This document shows, piece by piece, positions 10,159-17,850 of a stretch of 64,000 nucleotides of DNA. A program made the position numbers and the translations under genes. The notes under the pieces were generated by a model. The model was not told where the DNA came from and did no database searches. It saw nothing but the letters and a program-made list of their open reading frames with translations. How positions within the stretch are numbered: position 1 is the first letter of the stretch; the number at the start of each line of letters is the position of its first letter. The DNA lies in assembly GCA_947245585.1 (NCBI GenBank), contig CAMXPV010000001.1:1-64000 (forward strand), in the 5' to 3' direction. Source of the DNA: an uncultured Lachnospiraceae bacterium. Lineage in GTDB: Bacteria; Bacillota; Clostridia; Lachnospirales; Lachnospiraceae.

Positions 10159-10264
10159 TCTGATTCCGCTATTTTTTGTAAAAACAGCATCTTGACTTAA
10201 ATGAACCCTGTTTTTTGTTCATTTTCACTATAACCATGCGGAGAATGCCGCATTTTTCTTCACG

Positions 10265-11113
10265 TTAACCTTTGACAGACCCGGCCGTCATGCCGCTGTA
10301 GATCTGTTTCTGGAACAGGATGAAAACGATCAGGGCAGGCAGGAGGGAAATGATCACGCCCGCGCAGATCAGGTTATACTTGCTTCCCAGCGGCCCCACG
10401 AAGGTGTAAAGGCTGGTAGCCACCGTCGGCAGAAGCTTTTTATTCTGCAAATAGAGGTTTGCGCAGTAATACTCGTTGTAGGTGCCCACACCTTTTAAAA
10501 TGCAGGATGTCACGATAGCCGGCTTTAACAGGGGCAGCAAAATCTTAGAGTAAATCGTAAAGTAGGACGCGCCGTCGATAATCGCCGATTCGTCCAGCGA
10601 CACGCTGATATTTTCAAAAAATTGAATGTAAATGTAAATCGCAATGACATCCGTGCCGCACATCATGATAATATAACCGTGAAGCGTGTTGATGAAATTC
10701 AGGTTGGTCATAATCTCGTACACCGCAACCTGCATGGCAACGCCCGGAAGCAGGGTCGCAAACAGGAACAGGTTTCTGATCAGGCCGTTGCCCGGAAACT
10801 GAAAACGGTTGAGCACATAGGCGAGGGACGTACCCACAAGCACAGACACCACGAGCACGGTGACCAGAACGATGGTGGAGTTGATAAACGCCCGCCCCAT
10901 GTTGGCCCGGTCAAAGGCCTGCAAAAAGTTGTCCGGATTCGCCCAGCTCATGGGCAGCGTCATTACGTTTGTACTCTGGTACTCCTCCTCCGACTTAAAG
11001 GCTGTGATCACGCAGGAAACCACCGGCAGCACCGCCACGAAGGAAAAGAACACCAACGATAAATATTTTAAAAAGATTACTAAGTAATGTCCGATTTTCT
11101 GTAATGCTGTCAT
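10265..11113 (-). CDS. Carbohydrate ABC transporter permease (MalG/LacG type)
   Basis: 282 residues with about six membrane helices. The binding-protein-dependent transport loop reads DESAIIDGASYFTIYSKILLPLLKPA (EAA motif), followed by the C-terminal helix and the FFQ/LFQKQIYSGMTAGSVKG tail typical of MalG/LacG permeases. Its ATG directly follows the stop of the partner permease with no spacer, and GGGGAG lies within that gene's end. It forms the second half of the membrane channel for the binding protein at 12214-13668. No ATPase gene is present. Confidence 0.88.
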   Translation of the reverse strand: MTALQKIGHYLVIFLKYLSLVFFSFVAVLPVVSCVITAFKSEEEYQSTNVMTLPMSWANPDNFLQAFDRANMGRAFINSTIVLVTVLVVSVLVGTSLAYVLNRFQFPGNGLIRNLFLFATLLPGVAMQVAVYEIMTNLNFINTLHGYIIMMCGTDVIAIYIYIQFFENISVSLDESAIIDGASYFTIYSKILLPLLKPAIVTSCILKGVGTYNEYYCANLYLQNKKLLPTVATSLYTFVGPLGSKYNLICAGVIISLLPALIVFILFQKQIYSGMTAGSVKG

Positions 11114-12115
11114 CTATCTCCCCGCCTTTCTAGCCGCATATTTTGCCAGCTTTTTGTCACGCTTTGCCGATGCGCCAAAGTCCTCGTCCTCCGCGTTCCT
11201 GAACACATACTTGAAGAACAGCTTCTGCAAAATGGTCGCCGCAAAGATAATCAAAAGGAGCACCACCGCCATGGCCGAAGCCAGACCCACCTTCTGCTGG
11301 GTGTGGGCAATTTCGTTCATAACCACGAAATACGTTCCCGTTCCGTTTGCGCCGCTAGTGATGACATAGGGCGGCTCGAATGCGCTCAGGGAGCCGGTGA
11401 TCGACAGGATCACATTTAAGGTTACGATGGTCTTGATGCTCGGCAGAATGATGTAGCGGAACTGTGCAAACCGGTTCGCGCCGTCCAACATCGCCGCCTC
11501 ATACAATTCCGAATCCACCGACATGATCGCGCCGATAAAGAGCACCATGTTCTGGCCGAAGTAACGCCACACGGACGTACCCACCAGGGATATATTGTTA
11601 ATCCTCTGGTCTCTCAACCAGAAAGGAAGATTGTCTAACTGAAAACCGCACCACTGGAGTACCGTGTCAAACACGAACCCTCGGGTGTAAAAGAATTTGA
11701 AAATAAAACCGATGGCGATACCGTTAATCAGATAAGGGAAAAACATAAAGCCCTTAAAGATATTGCCGCCCTTCACCTTAAAACTCAAAATCGTGGCCAG
11801 ATACAAAGCCAGTGCAAGCTGTACAACCGAACCGCCCATATAGTAAAGGCTCAGCTTAAGCGCGCCAAAGCAGTCCTTCCTGCTGAACACGCTTGCATAG
11901 TTCTTCCAACCCACAAAAGTCCTTTTTCCCACATACTTCATCTGATGAAAACTGTACCCCACCATCTCACCGAATGGAAGATAAGTAAAAGTAAATAACA
12001 ATGCCAGCGGAACAATCATAAACGCAACGATGATGATAACCTGCTGACCCTTTCTGCTTCTTGCCCACTGCAGAAACCCTTTTTTGGTTCCCGCTGTATT
12101 TGCCTGTGCCGCCAT
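11114..12115 (-). CDS. Sugar ABC transporter permease (MalF/UgpA type)
   Basis: 333 residues with about six membrane helices and an EAA loop (ELYEAAMLDGANRFAQFRYIILPSIK). The charged N-terminus (KKGFLQWARSRKGQQ) leads into the first helix, as in MalF/UgpA-type permeases. It lies between the substrate-binding lipoprotein gene upstream and the second permease directly downstream, so the order is binding protein, MalF-like, MalG-like. By location, the likely cargo is beta-mannooligosaccharides or mannobiose. Confidence 0.88.
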   Translation of the reverse strand: MAAQANTAGTKKGFLQWARSRKGQQVIIIVAFMIVPLALLFTFTYLPFGEMVGYSFHQMKYVGKRTFVGWKNYASVFSRKDCFGALKLSLYYMGGSVVQLALALYLATILSFKVKGGNIFKGFMFFPYLINGIAIGFIFKFFYTRGFVFDTVLQWCGFQLDNLPFWLRDQRINNISLVGTSVWRYFGQNMVLFIGAIMSVDSELYEAAMLDGANRFAQFRYIILPSIKTIVTLNVILSITGSLSAFEPPYVITSGANGTGTYFVVMNEIAHTQQKVGLASAMAVVLLLIIFAATILQKLFFKYVFRNAEDEDFGASAKRDKKLAKYAARKAGR

Positions 12116-12213
12116 ACGCTACCCTCCTGATAGTTAGGGGCTGCCACTTTTGCTTTTTCCTGTGTCAGCCCCGATTATCCACTCAAACCTTATAACAACT
12201 TACAAAATATTTC

Positions 12214-13668
12214 TTAATAGAGAATCTCGACTCCAAGTGACTCCTGCGCCGCGTTCCATGCCGTGGTCCAGTCAGCCATGATCTCGTCGTAGGTCTGCGT
12301 GCCCGTAAATGCCGCCTCAACGATTGCCTGCACCTTTGCGTCGCCGCCCTGATTGAAGGAAAGCTCAGACTCAGAGTTCAGGTTGTTCATGATATCTTCC
12401 TCGCCAGGCAGGGATGTCACGTTGTTTACTACATTTACACCGTCGAATACGAAGGAAGTGGGCGCTGTCTTGGAGATCGGGTAGCCGCCCTCCAGATCAC
12501 ACCAACCGGATTCCTCTACCATCCACTTCACAAATACCATAGCAGCCGCCTTGTTGTCGTCGGAAGCGTTCGCATTGATGCCGTAGCAGTAGTCCGGGCC
12601 TGCGGTCGCGTACTGCTGGCCGTTTACGGTGATCGGGAAAGGCATGTAACCGATATCGTCGGGATGATCGCCTGCCGCTTTCATCTGTGCCACTGCCCAG
12701 GAGCCAAGCACCATAGCACCGATCTCACCGTTGTTGATCATGGGCTTGCAGCCCTCCCAGTCGGTGGTGGTGTAGTCTTCCTCAATCAGCCCCTGTGCCG
12801 TTGCATCATAGAGGATCTTGTAAAGTGCGTAAGGGCCTGTGCCGTCGCCGTGGTCCTTGAAAGGCTCCGCCTCATGGATGAATTTCTGGTTTAACCATGT
12901 CTCGTCACCGTTTGTAATCGCACCGAGATATCCGTCCCATGCGCCGCCCATGGTCCAACCTGCCGCATAGTTTGTGTAAAGCGGAATCGCGTCGGTGTTA
13001 TCCTTGATGGCCTGCAGCGCTGCGATAAACTCGTCGGGAGTCTTGGGAAGCTCCGTCACGCCGGCGTCCGCAAACACTTTCTTATTGTAAAGAACACCCT
13101 GTGCATTGCCCATGTAGCCGATGCCGTAGCAGTTGCCCGCCGCATCCTTCCACTGGTCTGCAAAGTTGACATATTCGCTCATCTCTTCTACCGTGCCGTA
13201 AGGAACAAAGTATGTAGGAAGTTCAACCGCATCTATTGCGGGGATAAACATCACATCACCCCAGTCCCCTGAGGAGAGACGAAGCAGGGAATCCTCCGCA
13301 TAATCCGTGATGCCCTCGGTCTCAACCGTGATGCCCGGATATACCTCGTTAAACTTTGCGATCAGATCAGGAATCGTTCCGTCCTCTTCACGGTCGGTCT
13401 TGTGATGGATGAACTTGATCGTGGTTGTCAGATCCTTGTAATCCTCACCCAGATTGATGGATGCGTAGGTAAGACCTGATGCTGCTGCGGGAGCCTCCGC
13501 CTCCGCGCCGCTGTCTGCTGCAGGAGTTTCCGCCTCCGCGCCGTCATCCGCCGCAGGCGTTTCTGCCGCAGGAGCATCCGCGCTGCCCTCATCGGAGCCG
13601 CCGCAGGCAGCCAACGAGAGAGTCATGGACATTGCCAAAGTAAGAGCTAATACTTTTCTCAGTTTCAT
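12214..13668 (-). CDS. Sugar-binding lipoprotein of the mannoside ABC transporter
   Basis: 484 residues. The N-terminus is a lipoprotein signal: KLRKVLALTLAMSMTLSLAAC with the lipobox LAAC, so Cys is the membrane anchor after processing. A low-complexity Ala/Glu/Pro/Asp linker with repeated ETPAADDGAEA-like units covers residues about 25-65. The rest is a family-1 extracellular solute-binding fold (FIHHKTDREEDGTIPDLIAKF, DEFIAALQAIKDN, GAMVLGSWAVAQMKAAG). It delivers sugars to the two permeases downstream. A palindrome overlaps its promoter region. Specificity for manno-oligosaccharides is inferred from the operon context. Confidence 0.88.
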   Translation of the reverse strand: MKLRKVLALTLAMSMTLSLAACGGSDEGSADAPAAETPAADDGAEAETPAADSGAEAEAPAAASGLTYASINLGEDYKDLTTTIKFIHHKTDREEDGTIPDLIAKFNEVYPGITVETEGITDYAEDSLLRLSSGDWGDVMFIPAIDAVELPTYFVPYGTVEEMSEYVNFADQWKDAAGNCYGIGYMGNAQGVLYNKKVFADAGVTELPKTPDEFIAALQAIKDNTDAIPLYTNYAAGWTMGGAWDGYLGAITNGDETWLNQKFIHEAEPFKDHGDGTGPYALYKILYDATAQGLIEEDYTTTDWEGCKPMINNGEIGAMVLGSWAVAQMKAAGDHPDDIGYMPFPITVNGQQYATAGPDYCYGINANASDDNKAAAMVFVKWMVEESGWCDLEGGYPISKTAPTSFVFDGVNVVNNVTSLPGEEDIMNNLNSESELSFNQGGDAKVQAIVEAAFTGTQTYDEIMADWTTAWNAAQESLGVEILY

Positions 13669-13711
13669 AATAATATTTTCCTCCTTTTTAGTCTGGCTTA
13701 TGCGAGCCGTT

Positions 13712-13740
13712 AGTTAACTATTAACTTTAAATTAAGTATA
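13712..13740 (-). promoter_or_regulatory. Promoter -10 region and palindromic operator of the binding-protein operon
   Basis: On the minus strand a TATACT -10 box lies at 13740-13735. Downstream of it is a 15-bp palindrome, AGTTAA-CTA-TTAACT at 13712-13726, in the same position relative to the -10 as the palindromes at 10116 and 16030. A clear -35 is not seen. The rest of the 337-bp divergent spacer up to the AraC gene is AT-rich and has one other imperfect palindrome (AGCTTA/TAAGCT near 13888-13905). Confidence 0.5.
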
Positions 13741-14005
13741 CATTTGTTAAATTTTTAATCATCAATTATTCTTGCGTTTTATATGTATTTATTGCCCTAT
13801 TTTGTGCTTTTCCTCTATTTGTACAATTTCATATTTTATTTTTTGTGCATTTTAACAATAGATGTTTGGTTTGTAAATATTATAAGCTTAATATAGTAAG
13901 CTAATAATCAGATTAATTTACTTTACGCATTTTCGACATGACAGCAATTAAGAGAGAACAGATTCTGGCAGAATCGATACTGGCAGAATCGGAAAGGACG
14001 GCAGC

Positions 14006-14911
14006 ATGACATTTAAAGAACAGTTTGAAGCGGCGCTCACAGTCAAGGCCGCCCCATCTTCGGAACATGTGCCGGAGGCCGCGTACTTCGCCGGCTCCTT
14101 CTACAGCCTCTCAGACGCTGCAGCCACACAGCTTCCGACCGTTCTAAGCGGCGGCCGCATTACCATAGAAAAGTCCTTCACGCTCTCCTTTGGGCCGCTT
14201 GCCTGCCGTATGCTGCTCTATTCGGAGGAAGGGGAAGGTATGCTGCGGCTTTCCGGCAGGGAGTACACGCTTTCCACCGGCTCTCTCCTCTATCTGGACT
14301 GCACGGCGCTGTCCTTTTCGCTGACAGCGGTCCTCAGCTCCTGGCGCATTATCACATTTTCGCTCGGGGGGGGGCTTTTTTCCGTTTACGAGTCTTTGGT
14401 GCCCTTTCCGTCCTTTCTGCTGTTGCAGACTGAGACATACGCCCCGGTACGAAAGGAGCTGCATCTGCTTCTTGCCGGCAGCGCCGACAGCGCACTGGAA
14501 AATAAACTGCGGGACGCGGGTCACATCACCGCTATCCTGACGGAACTTTTCGTAAACGCCCTGCCTTCCAAACAGGCATCCACAGCCTGCGCACCCTACC
14601 TGAAAGAGCTCAGGCATTATATAGACAACCATCTGTCTGCCCCGATCCGGCTCAGCGATCTGGAGCAGCGCTGCCATAGGAGCAAATACCGGATCTGTCG
14701 TGAATTTTCTGCGGCTTTTGGTCTGCCGCCCCTGAAATATCTCAACAAAAAAAGGATGGAGACCGCAGAAACCCTTCTGCTCTCCACCCGGAAAAAAATC
14801 CACGAAATTGCCCTGGAAACCGGCTACGAAAACACCAACCATTTTATCAATCTTTTTAAAAAGGAGTACGGAACCACTCCCCAGGCATACAGAGAGGCGC
14901 ATCCATGCTGA
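14006..14911 (+). CDS. AraC family transcriptional regulator with a G9 tract
   Basis: 301 residues: an N-terminal cupin-like sensing region (LSGREYTLSTGSLLYLDC) and a C-terminal AraC/XylS DNA-binding domain with two helix-turn-helix units (IRLSDLEQRCHRSKYRICREF and KIHEIALETGYENTNHFINLFKKEYGTTPQAYR). A GGAAAGGA site precedes the ATG. It is divergent from the sugar-binding protein gene and probably senses a sugar and activates that operon. Nine consecutive G residues at 14366-14374 encode three glycines in the middle of the sensor region; slippage there would truncate the protein. Confidence 0.85.
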   Translation: MTFKEQFEAALTVKAAPSSEHVPEAAYFAGSFYSLSDAAATQLPTVLSGGRITIEKSFTLSFGPLACRMLLYSEEGEGMLRLSGREYTLSTGSLLYLDCTALSFSLTAVLSSWRIITFSLGGGLFSVYESLVPFPSFLLLQTETYAPVRKELHLLLAGSADSALENKLRDAGHITAILTELFVNALPSKQASTACAPYLKELRHYIDNHLSAPIRLSDLEQRCHRSKYRICREFSAAFGLPPLKYLNKKRMETAETLLLSTRKKIHEIALETGYENTNHFINLFKKEYGTTPQAYREAHPC

Positions 14912-14930
14912 TGCGCCTCCTTCTTTTCCC
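14894..14930 (+). terminator. Intrinsic terminator overlapping the araC-type stop codon
   Basis: A perfect 10-bp stem (GAGGCGCATC at 14894-14903, complement at 14910-14919) with a 6-nt loop is followed by CTTCTTTT. The stem starts inside the last codons and spans the TGA stop. It separates the convergent AraC and LacI-type genes. Confidence 0.8.
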
Positions 14931-14934
14931 TGCG

Positions 14935-15960
14935 CTATGCCTTCACTTCGCACACGCTTTCTTTATATACAATTCTTCCGTCCACAATCGTTACGCCCTG
15001 CTTATAGTTCTCTCCGGAAAGCTTGCTGATGAGATTGCCCACCGTCTGTTCCGCCATCCCTGACATGTTCACCTCGTAGGTGGTAATTCTCACATCGCAC
15101 AACCCCGGCGGCTGATAGTTGTCATACCCCACCACCGAAATGTCCTGGGGCACCCGGTATCCTTTCTGCTGCAAATGTTCCACAAGATTAGCCGCCGCCA
15201 CATCATTGTTGCAGACAAAAGCCGTTGGCATTCTCTCCGGAAGTTTCCACGCAAATCCGATATCCGATCTTCCCGTCTGTTGGTTTCTGTCCTGGAGAAC
15301 CCACTCCTTTTGAAGCTCCACCCCATGTTCCGCCAACGACTTCAAATAGCCGAAAAAGCGGTCCGTGATCGATCCCGTAAAAAAGACGTTGCCCACAAAT
15401 CCGATCTTTCGGTGGCCCATGTCAAACAGATAATTGGTCATCCGGTACATGCCCATGTAGCTGTTGGAAACCACCGCGTCATAGGCTCCGTTTCTGTCCG
15501 TAAAATCAAGCAGAATAAAGGGAATGTCCACCTGCTCTATCAATTTTTCCATGTAGACTTCCTGCAGGCTTCCTATGATGATCAGCCCCTCCGCCTTTCT
15601 CTCCCCAAGAAGCCTTGGCATGACGAGTTTTTCCTCATCCTCCGCCTTCAGCACCTCCAGCATGGTAAAGCACCCCTTCTGCACCGCCGCCGTCGCCACT
15701 TCCTGATAGAGATTCCAGTAGAAAGATTCATATTTCGCCAGAAAACGATCTGATACAATCACGCCAAAGGTATAACTCCTGCCGGCCCGCTCCCTGACAT
15801 GCGCAGCAGGCAGCTGATATCCCATCTCCTGCGCTTTTTTCTTAATTTTTACGCGAAGCGCCTCGCTGACGCCTTTCTGATCGGACAGCGCCTTCGACAC
15901 TGTCACGGTGCTGACACCCATCTCCTGCGCAATATCCGCCATTCTTACCGCTTTTGCCAT
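14935..15960 (-). CDS. LacI family transcriptional regulator of the mannoside locus
   Basis: 341 residues. The N-terminal helix-turn-helix (VRMADIAQEMGVSTVTVSKAL) and hinge helix are followed by a periplasmic-binding-protein-like sensor domain (YTFGVIVSDRFLAKYESFYW, AEGLIIIGS, GHRKIGFVGN, PTAFVCNNDVAAANLV, VVGYDNYQPPG). LacI proteins release DNA on binding a sugar effector. The gene has its own strong promoter with an overlapping palindrome that also occurs at the two transport/catabolic operons, so I infer autoregulation plus control of both. No terminator is visible between the ABC exporter gene and this promoter. Confidence 0.9.
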   Translation of the reverse strand: MAKAVRMADIAQEMGVSTVTVSKALSDQKGVSEALRVKIKKKAQEMGYQLPAAHVRERAGRSYTFGVIVSDRFLAKYESFYWNLYQEVATAAVQKGCFTMLEVLKAEDEEKLVMPRLLGERKAEGLIIIGSLQEVYMEKLIEQVDIPFILLDFTDRNGAYDAVVSNSYMGMYRMTNYLFDMGHRKIGFVGNVFFTGSITDRFFGYLKSLAEHGVELQKEWVLQDRNQQTGRSDIGFAWKLPERMPTAFVCNNDVAAANLVEHLQQKGYRVPQDISVVGYDNYQPPGLCDVRITTYEVNMSGMAEQTVGNLISKLSGENYKQGVTIVDGRIVYKESVCEVKA

Positions 15961-16029
15961 CTCCCCATTTTACGCTGCCGTGTCCCCCGTTTCCGATACG
16001 GCAGCCATTACCCCCATTCACCCAAATTT

Positions 16030-16074
16030 TTAAGTAATTAACTTAAATTATAAAGTAATTTTTCTTTTTGTCAA
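16030..16074 (-). promoter_or_regulatory. Promoter and palindromic operator of the lacI-type gene
   Basis: On the minus strand TTGACA (16074-16069) and TATAAT (16052-16047) are perfect and 16 nt apart, the same geometry as the promoter at 10131-10158. Immediately downstream of the -10 is the palindrome TTAAGT-AATTA-ACTTAA at 16030-16046. This arrangement indicates repression at the start site, most simply autoregulation by the LacI-type protein. Confidence 0.7.
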
Positions 16075-16080
16075 CCAGAT

Positions 16081-17850
16081 TTACAAAATACTGTTCTGAT
16101 AAAGCTGATAGTACAGCCCTTTTTTTGCCATCAGTTCCTCCGCGTTTCCCTCCTCCAAAATCTTTCCGTCATCCACCACAAAAATGCGGTCCGCCTTTCG
16201 GATCGTGGACAGTCTGTGGGCAATCACAAAGGAGGTTCTGCCCGCAAGCAGATGCTCGATCCCCTCCTGCACCAGAAGCTCCGTCTTCGTGTCTATACTG
16301 GAAGTCGCCTCGTCCAAAATCAGGATCTTCGGATCGGAAACCATCGTCCTCGCAAAAGCAAGCAGCTGTTTTTGCCCGACGGAAAGTCCGCCGCCCCGCT
16401 CGGAGAGTTCCGTGTCATACCCTTTTTCCAACTTCACAATGAAGTTATGGGCATTGACTGCTCTGGCAGCCGCCTCGATCTCCTCATCCGTGGCATCCAG
16501 TCTGCCATAGCGGATGTTTTCCCGGATCGTGCCGGAAAAGAGGAAATTGTCCTGCGTCATAATCCCCATCTGTCTGCGCAGGCTCTCAATCGTGACTTCG
16601 CGCACATCCCGCCCGTCGATCCTGACCGCGCCGTCCGTCACCTCATAGAAACGGCTGATCAGATTGACTATCGTGGTCTTTCCGGCCCCCGTCGGCCCCA
16701 CCAATGCAATCGTCTCGCCGGGCCTTATGGTAAAACTCACGTCGTGCAGCACGTTCTCCTTGTCGTCATAGGAAAAACTCACATGGTCAAAAACCACTTC
16801 CCCCGAAATCTCAGGCATGTTTACCGCCGCCTTGCCGTCCGCAATCCCCGGCTCCGTATCCAGAATTTCAAAGATCCGCTCCGCTCCGGCGATATTGGTC
16901 ACCAGTTGGTTGTAAAAATTGCTGATATTGTGAATGGGCTGCCAGAACATATTCAGGTAAGTGCCAAAGGCGATAAAAGTACCCACCGACACCGCATCCA
17001 CACCCAGAATCACGATTCCCGTAAAATAGAGGAAAATACAGCCAAGCCCCCATGACAGGTCGATCACGGAACCGAAGGCGTCACTCATGCGCACCGCGTC
17101 GAAGAAGGCGTTCCGGTGTTCCTCCAGAAGCTCGTCAAAGGTGTCCTCCGTCTCCTTCTCTGCATGGAAGCTCTGGATAATACGGATTCCCGCCATATCC
17201 TCATGAATAAAGGCGTTTAAATTTGCCGACTTCTTTCGGAAGCTCTGCCAACGGGGATGTGCCCGGTATTCGATATACCAGGTCGCCGCCGCCATAAACG
17301 GCAGAGTCAACAGGGACGCAAACGCAAGCGCCGGATTCTTACAGACCATAATGACGATCACGGCAATCACCTTGAGACCGTCCGGCACAAGCGTCGTTAC
17401 ACAATTGGAAAGCACATCTTTCAGGGAATTGATATCCCCGATAATACGAGAGAGAATTTTTCCCGTGGGCCTGCTGTCAAAAAAGGCAAAATCCAGTTTC
17501 TGAATATGGGTGTACAGCTCCTGCCTGATTGTCAAAAGAATCCGGTTGCACACCTTCGCCATAATATACATCCGCAGTTTTACCGTCACCACCAGCGTCA
17601 GATTGATGATAAGCGCCAGTACAAGCAGGCGATAAAGCCCCTCAAAATCATTTTGACCGATATAGTCATCTATGGCAGACTCCATAATCAGCGGGTTCAC
17701 CAGGCGCACCGCCACGCCGTACCCCATAACCGCAAGCACAAGTATAATCTGCCATTTATACGCAAACAGATAGCCGAGCAGCCGCCTTAACGTCTGCACC
17801 TTGCTCCGTTTCGTGCTCTGTTCATCATCTCTATACGAGTTGAAAGACAC
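16081..17850 (-). CDS. Heterodimeric ABC exporter, subunit with canonical ATPase site (BmrD/LmrD-like)
   Basis: 589 residues: six membrane helices (about 30-320) then an ATPase domain with Walker A GPTGAGKT, an LSVGQ signature, Walker B ILILDEATSSID and the H-loop VIAHRLSTIR. The catalytic Glu is present, unlike in its partner. I start it at the GTG at 17850 because a perfect AAGGAGG lies 8 nt upstream (17859-17865); the frame extends upstream to 18048 only through the other gene's sequence. It overlaps the upstream subunit gene by 20 nt, so translation is coupled. Such pairs usually export drugs or peptides. Confidence 0.88.
   Translation of the reverse strand: MSFNSYRDDEQSTKRSKVQTLRRLLGYLFAYKWQIILVLAVMGYGVAVRLVNPLIMESAIDDYIGQNDFEGLYRLLVLALIINLTLVVTVKLRMYIMAKVCNRILLTIRQELYTHIQKLDFAFFDSRPTGKILSRIIGDINSLKDVLSNCVTTLVPDGLKVIAVIVIMVCKNPALAFASLLTLPFMAAATWYIEYRAHPRWQSFRKKSANLNAFIHEDMAGIRIIQSFHAEKETEDTFDELLEEHRNAFFDAVRMSDAFGSVIDLSWGLGCIFLYFTGIVILGVDAVSVGTFIAFGTYLNMFWQPIHNISNFYNQLVTNIAGAERIFEILDTEPGIADGKAAVNMPEISGEVVFDHVSFSYDDKENVLHDVSFTIRPGETIALVGPTGAGKTTIVNLISRFYEVTDGAVRIDGRDVREVTIESLRRQMGIMTQDNFLFSGTIRENIRYGRLDATDEEIEAAARAVNAHNFIVKLEKGYDTELSERGGGLSVGQKQLLAFARTMVSDPKILILDEATSSIDTKTELLVQEGIEHLLAGRTSFVIAHRLSTIRKADRIFVVDDGKILEEGNAEELMAKKGLYYQLYQNSIL

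Noticed and set aside
10199..10224. AAATGAAC/GTTCATTT inverted repeat as a terminator of the permease operon
   Set aside because: The stem is AT-rich and no T-run follows on the minus strand.
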